From NCBI GenBank assembly GCA_000697475.1, contig JNEU01000742.1, positions 1 through 64,000 on the forward strand: 64,000 nucleotides of DNA. The letters are read 5' to 3'. Under the pieces are notes generated by a model. It searched no databases. It was not told the DNA's origin and was given only the letters and a program-made list of their open reading frames with translations. Below, piece by piece: positions 1-12,393 of the stretch (its first letter is position 1; every line of letters starts with the position of its first letter). Source of the DNA: Lichtheimia corymbifera B2541 (lineage: Eukaryota; Mucoromycota; Mucoromycetes; Mucorales; Lichtheimiaceae). The position numbers and the translations under genes are program-made.

Positions 1-343
1 GCACAGGGGCGTGCAAGTGTAGCACAGCTCATTTGCATGATACTTCGCAATGAACAAACACCACTTATCATATAGCATCATGGTTTCAGCATATGTAAAA
101 ACGTAAATGTGCCTGTATCTCTGAGATTTACAATGAAACATGGGATCTTTCGTAGAACAGTATTGCTCGTCGTGGTTGAGCGCACCTTGTCAATCGTGTT
201 TCACGATCAAGCTGGTCAATCCTAGATACAGGCACATTTACGTTTTTACATATGCTGAAACCATGATGCTATATGATAAGTGGTGTTTGTTCATTGCGAA
301 GTATCATGCAAATGAGCTGTGCTACACTTGCACGCCCCTGTGC
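1..343. repeat. Fold-back element with perfect 120-bp inverted arms
   Basis: Bases 1-120 and 224-343 are exact reverse complements, separated by a 103-bp spacer that is itself partly palindromic. The left arm starts at base 1, so the element may extend out of the window. The arms contain the family signature (...CATATGCTGAAACCATGATGC...). No transposase ORF is present. Perfect arm identity suggests recent formation or active gene conversion. Confidence 0.9.
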
Positions 344-359
344 ATCTTCCGCTCTACCA

Positions 360-690
360 GAGTCAAGCTACTTCACAATGAATAAACATCACTTGTTATA
401 TAGCAGCATGCTTTTCAGCATATGTAAAAACGAGAAAGTGCATTTATCTCTAAACTTTACAATGAAGCGTGGACTCTTTCATAGAACAATATTGCTCGTC
501 GTGGTGGAGCGCACCCTGTGAATCAAGTTTCACCATCAAGCTTGCCAATCCTAGATACAGGCACTTTTACGTTTTTACATATGCTGAAACCATGATGCTA
601 TATAACAAGTGGCGTTTGTTCATTGTAAAGTATCGTGCAAATGAGCTGTGTTACACAAGCACGGCCCCTACGCACCTTCCGCTCTATTAG
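360..690. repeat. Second, diverged fold-back element
   Basis: It has the same organisation as the element at 1-343. The left arm (about 384-450) and right arm (about 560-660) are inverted and related to the first element but have several mismatches. The flanks carry the shared string about 'CTCTATTAGGGTC' also seen near 1,200 and 50,055. There is no coding evidence. Confidence 0.75.
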
Positions 691-694
691 GGTC

Positions 695-1250
695 GAGCTG
701 CTTCACAATGAACAAACACCACTTGTCATATAGCATCACGCTTACAGCATAGTAAAAGCATAAATGTGCCTGTATCTCTAAAGTTTACAATGAAACGTGG
801 GGTCTTCAATCGAACAAAGTTGCGCGGCGGGGTGAAGCGCACCTTGGGTGCTAAGTTTCACGATCATCGTGGTCATTCTCAGATCCACCCAATGTCACCA
901 CCAACCAAAGTCGATCGGGTCGACCTCGAATTTTTTTTCGACGAGGCTGGTGGTGACATTGGGTGAGTGTGAGAATGGCCACGACGATCGTGAAACTTGC
1001 ACCCAAGGTGCGCTTCACCCCGCCGCGCAACTTTGTTCGATTGAAGACCCCACGTTTCATTGTAAACTTTAGAGATACAGGCACATTTATGCTTTTACAT
1101 ATGCTGTAACCATAATGCTATATGGAGAGTGGCGTTTCGTTTGTTCATTGGGAAGTATCATGCAAATGAGCTGTGTTGCACAAAGAAGTCCGTCTGCATC
1201 TTCCGCTCTATCAGGGTCAAGCTACTTGACAATGAACAAACACCACTCTC
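695..1250. repeat. Third fold-back element with long inverted arms
   Basis: The inverted arms run about 700-900 and 950-1,215 around a short spacer near 925. The arms include the core that begins TTTACAATGAAACGTGGGG and ends near CCCAATGTCACCACCAGCC. A close relative lies at 50,090-50,520. Short ORFs on the two strands encode the same nonsense peptide because of the symmetry. Confidence 0.85.
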
Positions 1251-1289
1251 CATATAGCATCACGCTTACAGCATAGTAAAAACATAAAG

Positions 1290-1960
1290 GTGCCTGTTTC
1301 TCCAAATCTCCATAATGATGTGTAGAGGCCTTATGAGCAGGATGTTGATCAGCATGTCGAAGCCCACGGCCTGACCAAGTTTCGAGGTCGCGATGGGCAA
1401 TATCGGCGCGCACGGCGCGTACACACTGTTTATGTTATCGTCCATTTGTCATCTCTCCTACATTCAAGGTTTTCATAATGAACTCTGGGGTCTTTATGAG
1501 AACGAAATTACTCGGCGTGGTCGAAAGGGTGTTGTGTGAAAGTTTCAGGTTCGAGGTGGGAAATCTCGGGGAGCAGGAGCGCCTACCCTACTTTCTCCTA
1601 CTTTTGGGCTGCCCCGCATTCAAAATGTTAATAATGAACCATGCGGTTTTGAAATGAATGGAGTTGATCAGCATGTGCGAGAGTACCGTCTGACCAAGTT
1701 TCAAGTGCGAGATGGGGAATCTCAAGAAACTACATAGTAATTGACTTTTTCATAAATCCGGCGCTTCCCCAATTTATAATCCGTCATAGTCAATCCCACA
1801 TTATGCTCTCCCTTCGAAATTTTCAAATGAAGCGTGGGTTCTTCATTAATACAAAGTTGCTCAGCATGTCCTAGAGCATATTGTGTGAAAGTTTGAGGTT
1901 CGAAACAGGCAACCCCAATATCATGCATTGATATCAGTGTATATGGATATGTCTGACTGC
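1290..1960 (+). repeat. Degenerate tandem copies of the ~170-bp core repeat
   Basis: At least four units lie at about 1,343, 1,515, 1,663 and 1,858. Each has a recurrent AATGAA...GG...TT, then GTTGATCAGCATG or a variant, then AAAGTTTCAAGTTCGAGATGGG or a variant. Spacing is about 150-195 bp. The unit aligns by eye with half of the fold-back arms, so both belong to one family. The orientation matches the copies at 46.5-47.5 kb. Confidence 0.75.
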
Positions 1961-2830
1961 CTGACAGATTTAATTTCCACGTCTTCCACTCCCGTCTTCT
2001 TGTCTCTTCTTCCCATTCTCAACTGTTGCCCCCATTCAAGTACAACTACCACCTGCGAACGATTGCCCTGCTTCAACCCATCATGTCAATCCTACACTTG
2101 CCTTGATCTGAAAGCCTTTCATTGAATGGACAGGTTCCATGGCGTGTGCATCCCACCACAACACCCGCTTTTCTTGACAGTCTACCTTCTCTGTACACTC
2201 CTCAACCACCATCAAACGTAACAGCCTTCATTGCAGCAGTTGCCGTTAGCAAGGTCTATACTCCATTGTCTCAAGCATTGTTGACAGCCTTGTCACTCTA
2301 ATACAACACACCCTCTTGCGCACTTCTCTGCCGCGACCAAACGTAACAGCAGTTGCTATTATCAATGTCTTTTACTCCATTGTCTCAAGTTACTTGCAAC
2401 AACTTGCTTTGATACATACGGATTACAATGGATGGGTGGCCATATCAGCTATCGATTCACTGCAATATTCACCTGGTTGAGATGCGATGGAAGAAAATGA
2501 CCAAGAAAGGATTGACCAGCATATTGGATTTGATGGATGGAGATGCAATCAAGTACAGCGACGACATATTGCTTTGGTTACTTGGCGTGTTGTCCGCAGG
2601 AACGATCACGTGAATACAGCTGAGGATGATGATGGATTGGATGGCACCGACGAAATGGATTATGTCTTGGCAAAAGGTGCTTTACAGCCGTGGATGGTGT
2701 TGGAATACTCGAGTCAAGACATGCAGCAACTATTTTCCAATCACGGATAAAGGATATCTATGACGGCAGCAACCAAGGAGAGAATGACTGACACAATGAC
2801 ACCCGCTGATCCTATGTGATTCACTCGCGC
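1960..2830 (+). repeat. ~0.9-kb interspersed module, copy 1
   Basis: The module starts just after a string ending in TTTAATTTCCAC and ends near a GTGATTCA...TAG motif. It is closely related to 47,540-48,480 (same strand) and 51,100-52,060 (opposite strand). It is always adjacent to the core tandem repeats. Short ORFs (for example the one across 2,487-2,750) are frame-broken between copies, so it is probably non-coding or a decayed element. Confidence 0.7.
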
Positions 2831-3960
2831 CTTAGTCAATTTGCAATGCTCTCCCTTTATCATATTTATATCCGCATCTTTTCCTTACACCTTCCGTGAT
2901 GTTATCATTCTCATAAATGAAATCTTCCTTATACCAGAAAGAATAACTTACTTTTTCAATCCATGTTGTGTTATAATGCAATGAAGAACAATAAATCACT
3001 GTGTGTACCAACCATGAACCAAATTTCATTGTACAAATGTCCATTGACCTAATAATACATATGCCTTAACAACCATACTTACACTAAAACATATATACGG
3101 TTGAACATGCTGATGTCCCGCATAACCTTACTGCATGTAACATCCTCTGGCACAGTTTATTTTTGGAGCATATGATACAACATGATCTCCATCCGTGGGA
3201 GAGATGATGATCGGCAAGATATCAAATTAATATCAGTGATCCATCAGTTTTAGATAAATTGTCCCTAATTGCAAGGGATTTGCCACCCCATGTAAGCAAT
3301 CATACAAAATTTACATGGCCTACATAGATTATACCGAATCTATGGTAATCTTTTGGTTTCCTCGATACGTAATTGAGCCAGGTTATAGTTATTTTGTTGT
3401 CTTCAATGCTATTATGTGGAGATACCGAGTGACGAAAATTGCAGTCATTAGCTATGTATGACCATGATAGCGATTTATCAGATCAAATAGTGCCATGCAT
3501 TTCACAACATCTCATGCTAGCCATTTTTAACTCACGCTAGTAGCACACATGGTTATAAACACGACTAAGGTGTATACATGTGGTTGGTTACTCCCGCCAA
3601 CAGGGTAAGGGTGACAAGAGTAAAATGGCATGATAATGATGATGATGACGATTTCCATCACGGACGTCAAGGTGATGGCGGATTGTCTTCTCGACGTAGA
3701 GATGTCTTCTCCTTAAGAAATACTGACTTCTCCCCTTTTTGATCCGAAAAGGGTGGTAAACAGCCAGGTAAGAAAAGAACAACACCAGCTCCTTGAAACG
3801 AGCTTTACCCCTCTATGTCACTCGCGTATGGATGTATGTGTGTGTACACTACTATGCCTGTGTGGTTGCAGTCAAGGAGACCAAGAAGCAGCCATGAGAC
3901 ATTAAACTAGACCATTCTCTCCTCCTTTCATCTCTTTCTTGTTTTTTTTTATCATTCATC
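2831..3960. other. Intergenic, no gene recognised
   Basis: This AT-rich stretch lies between the left repeat block and the MFS gene. No long ORF, RNA gene or repeat is seen. The last ~100 bp are pyrimidine-rich on the + strand and end in a T tract before the MFS start codon, as expected for a fungal 5' leader. Confidence 0.6.
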
Positions 3961-5587
3961 ATGTTGACGTTATCTTGTATGAGGCGGTTACAACCAAACG
4001 ATGATCCGCGTCTACTAAGCAAACGGAGGAAGCTATGTATACTGCTATGCATCTCATTTTGTGTCAGCACATCAAGTATATCAAGCACAATTTATTTCCC
4101 AGGTAAATGCAGTCGTCTGGTTGATGGAGCCTTGTATTGATATGTGATATGGACATTGTACATAGGAATACCTTATATTGCTGAAGAATTAGAAGCATCA
4201 CCGTTATCAGTGACACTGACAACGGCACTTTACATCCTATTGACCGGTATTGCACCCGTTTTCTGGGGCTCGATTTCGGATTACTACAAAATCCGGAGAC
4301 CTCTTGTTCTCGTATCGCTTGTGATATTTTGCATATCGACGGTGGTAGCCGGGGTTGTGAGCAACATATGGGCATTGATAGTATTGCGTTGTGTACAAGC
4401 TACAGGTGCATCATGCACGTTGGCGGTGGGTGCAGGTATTATTGCAGATTGCTTCGCTGTGGAGGAACGAGGTGCTGCATTCTCCCAATTCTTTTATGGA
4501 TTGTTTGTAGGCCCTCTCGTTGGTATGTAGTAGGGCAATAGTATTATGCATTGCGTTTATACTCACATTACATGTATTAGGTCCTGTGATAGGAGGTGGC
4601 CTCATCATGCTACCATCCACTTGGCGTGCCACTTTTTGGTTTTTGAGTGCGTATGGGCTGTGTATCTTATTCGCGGTGTTTTTCGTTCTCCCAGAAACAT
4701 ACCGTGTTGAAAATCTAAGCGAAAACGGTATTGTCATTGACGATATATCATCTTCATCTTCCACGTCGGATGAAGAACTTGGATATTACATGAAGGATGA
4801 AAAGGCTGTTAGCAGTGAAAAGCAGGAACCTGTTTCCGAGACACCAAGATCCCATTCGATGAACCCTGTAGAGCCCTTTTTCATGCTGCGACATCCATTT
4901 GTATTGATGGCATCTACCATCTCTGGTGTTGCATTTGGTGCCATGTATGCTGTGGAGACCATTATGCCTAGCTTGTACCAACAGCATTATGGTTTCGTTG
5001 CATGGCAAACAGGTTGGTTCTTGTACACATCGCTATGCGGGAACATTTCACTTACATCTTTTGTGAATACAGGATTGACATTTTTGGGTGCTGGATTGGG
5101 CAACACATTGGGGACGGTGATCAATAGTGTGTCATCGGATCAATTACTATTACGATCACGTCGACGACGAGGTGGTGAAGAACGAGTAGAAGATAGATTA
5201 ACATTGAATCTGTGGCCAAGTGGTGTCGTGATTGTGCCATTAGGTCTATTGTTATTTGGATGGCCCTTGGTGTTCAACCTATCATACTGGTATCCAATCA
5301 TTGGGTTTAGTATTCAAAACATTGGCATGGTGCAGTTGATGACCTTGTCAAGTGCTTATCTCGTCGATGCTATGCCAGGTCGTGGTGCTACAAGCGCAGC
5401 AGCGGCCAATTTAATGCGTAATACCTTTGCAGCTATTCTCACCCTGGTATCCAATCCAATGTCGGATACAATGGGCCCTGGTTGGACCACAGTGCTCTTA
5501 GCTGCACTCACATGGTGGTCTATGGGATTGCTTTTCCTTCTCAAACTTTATGGACCTCGTCTGCGGCAATGGTCAGGATATGCTTAG
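3961..5587 (+). CDS. MFS drug:H+ antiporter-like transporter (DHA1 type)
   Basis: This is a plasma-membrane or vacuolar multispan transporter, 481 aa when spliced. Exons are 3961-4102, 4166-4522, 4581-5012 and 5073-5587, all phase-consistent. Exon 1 gives a short charged N-terminus and the first helix ending SSTIYFPGIP. Next come the loop 2-3 motif A variant GSISDYYKIRRP and the helix 5 antiporter motif GPLVGPVIGGGL, both typical of 12-helix DHA1 proteins. An acidic/serine-rich central cytoplasmic loop (about residues 210-245) precedes helices 7-12. The last intron (5013-5072, GTTGGT...CAG) is 60 bp without a stop, so it could be read through. Splicing restores the usual QTGLTFLGAG. The substrate cannot be told; polyamine, drug or weak-acid export are possible. 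Confidence 0.88.
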
Positions 5588-5863
5588 CATAGTATAGTAA
5601 TAGTCCATTGTATGTACATCAACCATAGAGATATGCATATTATGCAGCAGCAGTAATAGTAAATATATAGTAATATCACGGCATTGTCGCCATTCATCAC
5701 GAGCCATTCATTTCATTGTCAGCAGACATTACCCTTTGTCTTCCACCCAGTTGAGCAACCACATAACCATGAACAAGCAAGTAGCTGCATTCTCATTGTC
5801 ATTGACACCTCCTTGTTCCCTTCGTTAACCGTACACTTTATTCCTTACTCCAACAGAGCAGAC

Positions 5864-6547
5864 ATGACTACCACTATGCACACCTTACTCTCTCAATTTA
5901 AAGGTAAGCTTGCTCCCATCGTGAATGGGTCGTTTTTGCACTATATACCATGACTAATTATCCCCCTTCACAGAAAACCCGGTCAATTGGGCATTGGCAG
6001 CAGTATGTAGCAAGTTGACGACATTGTTTTGAGTATTGTTACTAACAGCATATGTATCTATGTATCTATGTATGATAGGTACTTGCGTATGTTGTACGTT
6101 CATTTGCGCACAGTAGCAAGCCAGCCGCTATTCCTGCAAAGCACCCCGATGTGATTGTGTTCAAGAACTATACCCCCAAGGAGCTTGAGCCATTTAATGG
6201 CACCAATGATACACGTGTGTTGATGGGCGTCAATGGCAGCGTTTATGATGTCACTCGTGGACGTAACTTTTATGGACCAGGTATATTATACATTGGATGG
6301 ATAGGGAATATCATTAAATATAGCTAACACCCAACCTATAGGTGGCCCTTATGCCAATTTTGCAGGACATGATGCGTCTCGCGGTTTGGCCAAGAATTCA
6401 TTTGACTTGGAAATGATCACCGATCCTTCTCAACCTATCGACAAGCTTGAAGACTTAACACCTGAAGAATGGGATTCGTTGCGAGAATGGGAGCAGCATT
6501 TTGCTTCAAAGTACCTCTTGGTCGGCAAACTTGTAGAAAACGAGTAA
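5864..6547 (+). CDS. DAP1: Dap1/PGRMC-type cytochrome b5-like haem protein
   Basis: Exons 5864-5903, 5974-6002 (29 nt), 6079-6280 and 6342-6547 encode 158 aa. There is a single N-terminal membrane segment (about residues 13-33). It is followed by the MAPR cytochrome-b5-like domain with [14 protein letters not shown], a VYDVTRG strand and the haem-pocket stretch [18 protein letters not shown], whose tyrosines bind haem in PGRMC1/Dap1. Known family role: an ER haem protein that supports the sterol 14-demethylase P450 (Erg11). This fits with ERG25 elsewhere in the window, though they are not adjacent. The start is the first ATG giving the transmembrane segment, and four-exon phasing is consistent. 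Confidence 0.92.
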
Positions 6548-7086
6548 TCGACACTTTGATATTCACACATTCGCAATAAATTATCGACATGGTTGAAACC
6601 TTGTTTCATTTCGACGATCACAACTTCCCCAATCCTTGGCATTTGTTCACATGATACACCTGGAACATATCCACCACGCTTACGAGATATCCATTCATGA
6701 TCAATTTCTCTTCATGCAGCTACAGCGCACACACACACTACGTATAGGAACCATACAATGACGTACCTGCAACATAATAAGGAGAAACAGGTACAGTGTT
6801 TGGAACAAGTTTTGGATGATAATGACACCTGTGGGGTAAAAGCGACTGAACAATGATATTCATCCCATACCGAATTAGGCAAAAGGGATTGCGACCCAAG
6901 GGACCAACGTCAGTGAATGATGGCATGGGAAAAATGTCAGTGGCCTTAAGAAAGCACGGATACCCAACCGAGCCCTTTTTGGGATTACGTTGATAGGCAA
7001 GTCAAGGAAAAAAAAAGGCAATAGGGGTTGCATTTGAATCGAGGAAATTTAACCTCTCTTTCCGCTCTCTTTCACTTTTTTTTATC

Positions 7087-10000
7087 ATGCAGTACCGACA
7101 TTCATCCCTGTTATTACTACTTTTATCATTCCTGCTACTTGCATCATCATCAACATCCACGTCTTCCGATGTCTATCGTTATCAAATTGGAACCGGCAAA
7201 GGAGACATGACTGGCCCTGTGAGTGAAGTCACCTTTATGGGCTATGCCGAATGGTCGCAGGTCGGCCAAGGATTATTACAACGAATCTATGCACGAGCCT
7301 TCATTGTTCACGATGAAGAATCAACAAAGAAACGAGTCGTCTTTGTCAACACAGATACACAATCGATGGGCGACATTGTAAAGAAACGTGTGGTGCAACA
7401 ACTACAAGCCATGTACGGTCCCACGTTATACACAGCTGATAATGTCATGCTCTCCAGCACGCACACGCATAGCAGCATGGGTGGCTATCTCCAATACAGT
7501 AAGTGTTTGTACCTGATCATCGTGAATGACCAGTTGTGATTGAATCGTCATAGCTCTGTTTCAGATATCGGTCAAGGGATGGCTTGAAGAAACGACACAA
7601 CCCATGGTGGATGGCATCGTTCGTGCTATTGTACAAGCCCACAATAATCTGGAACGTGGCACTTTGACGACCAATGTGGGCGAATTATTGGATGCCAACA
7701 TCAATCGATCGCCCAAAGCATATCTACTCAACCCTGAAGAAGAACGTGCACACTACAATCATGATGTCGACAAAGATATGACGTTGCTCGGATTTCATGA
7801 TGGCAGTAATTCACCCATGGGATTTATCAACTGGTACGTATATGATGATGGATCACAGGATGTCATAGATGTCACTTGTCACCACTCACACGTTTTATAA
7901 TAATAGGTTTGCTGTACATGGGACATCAGTCAATGCAAGCAACAAGCTGGTTAATGGAGACAACAAGGGATATGCTGCCTATGCTGCGGAGCATCACTTT
8001 AAGAACAACTTTGTCGCTGGATTTGCTCAAGCCAACGAAGGAGATGTGAGCCCCAATACAGAAGGTGCCTTTTGCAGCGGCACTGATATTCCATGTGATG
8101 GATCGCTTGAAACGCAATGTCCTGGATCATCTAAATGTTTTGGAAGGTAACGTGCAATCCATGCTTCTTGTTGGGGGAGAGGGAGGGGAGAAGGAAAATG
8201 AAAATACTCAGGGGGAGGGGGTGTTGTGTGGAAGCATGACACATTTTAAATTGATGCTGTGTTCAGGGGTCCCGGATGGAAAGTCAGTGACTATGAATCA
8301 AACCGTATCATTGGCCAACGTCAAGCCGATCTTGCCATTGAACTTTTGGAGAACGCTGATCGCATGGTACAAGGACCTGTTGACTTTCGACAAAAATATT
8401 GGGACATTACAAAGACGATTATCGAAAAGAGAGATGGGACACTCGGCTCGCCTTGTCCTGCTGCCATTGTATGTAATTAAGGGAGGGAGGTAGAGAGAGA
8501 GAGAGAAATGTGACACATGTTGTTAACTAACATCATCATTTCATGCAGGGTTACGGATTTGGTAAGATGTCAAAAGTGATGATGATGATGTTCTGCTCAT
8601 CTGACATACTTGAAAATAGCTGCTGGAACAACGGATAATCCTGCTATTAATGGCATCTATCAGGTAGGATCGCATAATTGGAATTTTGGAGGAGCTATAT
8701 TTTCTCATTGCGTTTTGCCGATACAGAATATGACGCATGGAACCTTTTTCTGGGATACGCTCAAGAACATTGTCAAACGCCCAAGCAAACAGCAAGTTGA
8801 ATGTCATGCTCCGAAAGCTAGTACGTGTTAAAAAAGAAACAAACTTGATGATATACATATTCACCCTCAAACTATAGTTATCCTGGATACCGGAGAGATG
8901 CATTTACCTTATACATGGCAACCACATATTCTTGACGTTCAGCTTTTCAGAATCGGCAACTTTTATATTGCAGCTGTGCCCTCCGAATTCACGACAATGA
9001 GCGGAAGAAGGTTGAGGAATGCGATCAAGAACAAATTGGTCGAATACGCTATTGGCGATAATGAAACGACCGTTGTTTTGTCTGGGCCAGCGAACGGATA
9101 TGCTGTAAGTAAATGCTATTGCATACAACACTAAACTAGACGCTGATCTATATATACCTAGTCCTATGTTACGACGTTTGAAGAATATCAGATGCAGCGT
9201 TTTGAAGGAGGAGGGGTAGGAGTGACATTGCTAGCATACATATTCGGCAGACTGACCACACATGCTGCTTGATTATAGACTGCCTACGGTCCTTATACTT
9301 TGGATGCGTACATTCAGGTCTTTGAGGAACTTGCAACTTCGATCGCTACGGATACACCCATCACTCATTCTGAAGAATTACCTGATTACACCTCCAAAGC
9401 ATTCAGTCTCTTGTTCAGTGCCAGTGCAGATATTGCTCCTATGGGTCGTCAATTTGGTGATGTTGTCAACGATGTAAAGACAATCCAGCAACACGATCCT
9501 CCGTTGATGACACTTGATGGAACAGCCGATATCACGGTTGCAGCTACCTTTGTTGCTGGGAATCCTCGACACAACGTGATGGCCGAAAAGACGTATTTGA
9601 CAGTAGAGAGGCGGATGGATGATGGTCAATGGGAAGTGGTACGCACGGACCATGATTATGACACCCGGTAAGATTCAACGAGAGTTAGAGGAGAAAACAG
9701 CTTGCTGATGGCATGATGATAGGTTCCGATGGAGGTACACTAGTCGCTTTGTGGCACAATCAGAGGCAATTATTGAATGGGATATTGGCAAAAATGTACC
9801 TGGTAGGTCATTGGACTTTTGCAGTATAGGGAATACATACTAATGCGCATGTTTTGTATAGCTGGCATCTATCGTCTTGGGTACTTTGGACACCATAAGG
9901 AATTCTTTTCGAGGTACAGTAGGATAGAGATGCATGGTGGCGTTAGTACTTTATTAACCAAGGTATTACTAGGAAAATTGTTCCTCATCAAGGGTACTCG

Positions 10001-10174
10001 AGTGAATTTACGGTTCAAGGGCCTGTGGATGCTCCTCATGGCGATACCTATTGTCAACCCGAAGAACAAGACGTGGAAGGATGCATTGGGAATGGTGGAC
10101 GTGTGGATACAACGCCTGCTTTCCGATATATGACTCCGTTTGTGATGGATTTTCATTATGCCGACAAATCATAG
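7087..10174 (+). CDS. Neutral ceramidase (ceramide N-acylhydrolase), secreted
   Basis: It hydrolyses ceramide to sphingosine and fatty acid. Thirteen exons (7087-7498, 7554-7833, 7907-8146, 8267-8468, 8549-8561, 8620-8663, 8727-8820, 8878-9104, 9162-9215, 9279-9667, 9723-9802, 9862-9913, 9973-10174) give 762 aa, the usual family size. A leucine-rich signal peptide covers residues 1-25. Zinc-site histidines are in STHTHSSMGGY (about 126-128) and FAVHG (235). The nucleophile serine lies in NEGDVSPN (about 279). The conserved FAAGTTDNP and a C-terminal immunoglobulin-like domain follow. Exon 5 is only 13 nt, and intron 6 (8664-8726) is 63 bp with no stop. Paired in pathway terms with LCB1 at 35-37 kb, but not linked to it. 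Confidence 0.95.
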
Positions 10175-10296
10175 AATACCCATCTTAGAATTTGAATACA
10201 ACATTTGATACATTAAACTATGCATATTGGTAAAAGAAAGACCTGGTTGTATTATTTCATCATGCCAATCAAAAAGGGTGGGGAGGGGGTAAACGA

Positions 10297-12034
10297 TTAA
10301 TTCAAGCGCTCTTGGATCCATGCGTTAAAAAACTCGAGCGAATTCTCTGGTTGATCCGCTGGGGTCATATGGCCTGCCCCATAGACTCGTAAAAAGGCGA
10401 ATTGACCATCGGGACTTGTGCGTAGCTGACCAGCATTATTGCCCCATTCAAGATCGGGTGCTGAGCGCCAAGCTTCTTGATCATGCCATTCTAACTCCAT
10501 TGTCCAGGCCTTATTTCCTAGCCAATTACATATGAAATCTTGGTCACCAGCATACACAAGCACACGCAATTGATGATCATCCAAGAGAGCTTTCAAGTCA
10601 CGCACATAGGGACGCATCCAATCGCCTGCTTTTTGGAACATGTAGTTGATGTGGATATTGCAATTGGCATACGTGGTGCTGTTACTTTGAGTCGCGGTAC
10701 GTTGGGTCACGTCGGCAGCACCAATGATAGCGCCCTTGATATCATCTCGATTAAGATAATCTTGCAAGAGAGATAGGTGATAGTCACATAGCGAATCGTC
10801 GACTTGGCTACAATCTTTGCGTATGTCATAAGGGCTGCGGCCACTTTGAGTGTAATAGGGTTCAAGCAACGCAAAATTACAGAAATCGGATGCTGCAACA
10901 CAGACTTTCGTGTTTGCTGGGTTGTCATAGCACATTGAAATGAGATTCTTGCACATGGGATAGGCGTCTTTCATCATTCCACATGTTTGGTCGTCAATCA
11001 AACCAAGAGCTTCGTGATTGTCGCATACCATGGGTGCATAATAGCCATATTGAATCAGTGGATCTACTAATCCATTGCCCACCAAAAGCGACTTTAGCTG
11101 GATGTTGCTTGCATCTTTTTGAACAAGACGTTTTCCAATGGCTGGAATATAATGCCCGGCATCTATATGCATGTGCATAAAGGTTATTTATGAATTCACT
11201 TTTGTGCTTTTTCTTTTCTGTCTACTTGCATGATTCACCAGCAATGTGAAAGTCAAGGTTGCTGTATTCTGTTGAGAAGAGAAAATGAGTTTGGTGCATG
11301 ATATACCTTATTCTTCATACCTGGGAATTGAGAAAAGAAGAGTTGAAGGAATGCATAAACATCTTCGGCAGCCGAATCCGTATCATGCACTTGATCGGGT
11401 CCATAAGAGTATCCCACATTGACAGGCTATGTATGTTGTGAACAAATGAGTAAACGAATTGTATATGTTTTGATTACTTACCTGATCCAAAAAGATGACG
11501 CTGGCGTTGTTGTTCCAAGAATATGGGTTAAAGTCAGTGCCACTACCATCTTGATTCAATAGACAAGGGCTGTATATGTGATTTTTGTGAGTCGGCTGAT
11601 GATAATGGGGAATAACAGTAATACAAACCCAAGCTCCATAAATAAGCCTGTCATGGATGAGCAACCTGGACCTCCATTGAGCCAAAGCACCAATGGATCA
11701 GTTTCTGGATTGTTACGTGATTCAAAGAACCAAAAGAAAAAGTGCTTGTCTTTGGCTGGTTCATCCAAATAACCACTGTACTAATTATAATACCACATTG
11801 GTACATGTAAATAAGATGGGGGGTAGGAAGCCTTACTTGTGTTACGCTTGGATCACAAATCTCTGCATCAGGTTGAGTAAGACGAATAAAGTACTCGGGA
11901 AGGGTGGGATGCGAAATGGATAAGAACGACTTTGGTGTAAATGATGGTGAAGAGGAAGGTGCAGCTAGAACAAGGTTCCAGTAGCTACAGACAAAAGAAA
12001 ACAGAGTGGCACGAGCCAACGCAAAGCGTGCCAT
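10297..12034 (-). CDS. Serine carboxypeptidase, S10 family (CPY-like)
   Basis: This is a secreted or vacuolar peptidase that removes C-terminal residues. Six exons (11837-12034, 11629-11780, 11482-11569, 11321-11426, 11230-11268, 10297-11162) give 482 aa. A signal peptide covers residues 1-25. The oxyanion-region motif [11 protein letters not shown] is present. The nucleophile is Ser~194 in GESYAGHY, the Asp lies in [12 protein letters not shown] (about 401-403) and the His in GAGHM (about 459), so the triad is complete. The fifth intron (11163-11229) must use a GC donor (TCAT|GCAAGT). Without it the GESYAGHY motif breaks into a stop, so the splice lies one codon after the catalytic serine. 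It is divergent from BET3, with 359 bp between the start codons. Confidence 0.95.
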
Positions 12035-12393
12035 TAGGAAGATAATGAAAGAGAAGGAATAGTAATAATTATCAGGGCCTGATATACTACTCGATATTGA
12101 GAGCTGTTACTGTTGTCATTTTATATGTTGAGAACTGAGCCAACAACAAAGTAATTGTGTACCGAAGCTGATTACGATGATGACCAGTTTTATTCCAACA
12201 AACAACTTTTTGATATATACAACAAACATGTCAAATGGATGGGTGAATGGGGAGGGGAGACTGGCTATCTAACTTTGGCTTGGCTGACTGTTGCGTAGCG
12301 TTGACGTTGCACAAAAGAGAGAGTGATCTCAGCTCGCGGGAAGACAACCTGCCTCTGCTTTTAGTTCCTTTACCTACAAACCCGTTCCTTATA
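12035..12393. promoter_or_regulatory. Shared divergent promoter, carboxypeptidase / BET3
   Basis: These 359 bp between oppositely oriented start codons must hold both promoters. No diagnostic element is recognised. Confidence 0.5.

Noticed and set aside
766..1084. Mirror-image ORFs encoding the same peptide on both strands (also at 50,138-50,446)
   Set aside because: They arise from the inverted-repeat symmetry. The peptide is frame-broken in other copies and has no family resemblance.
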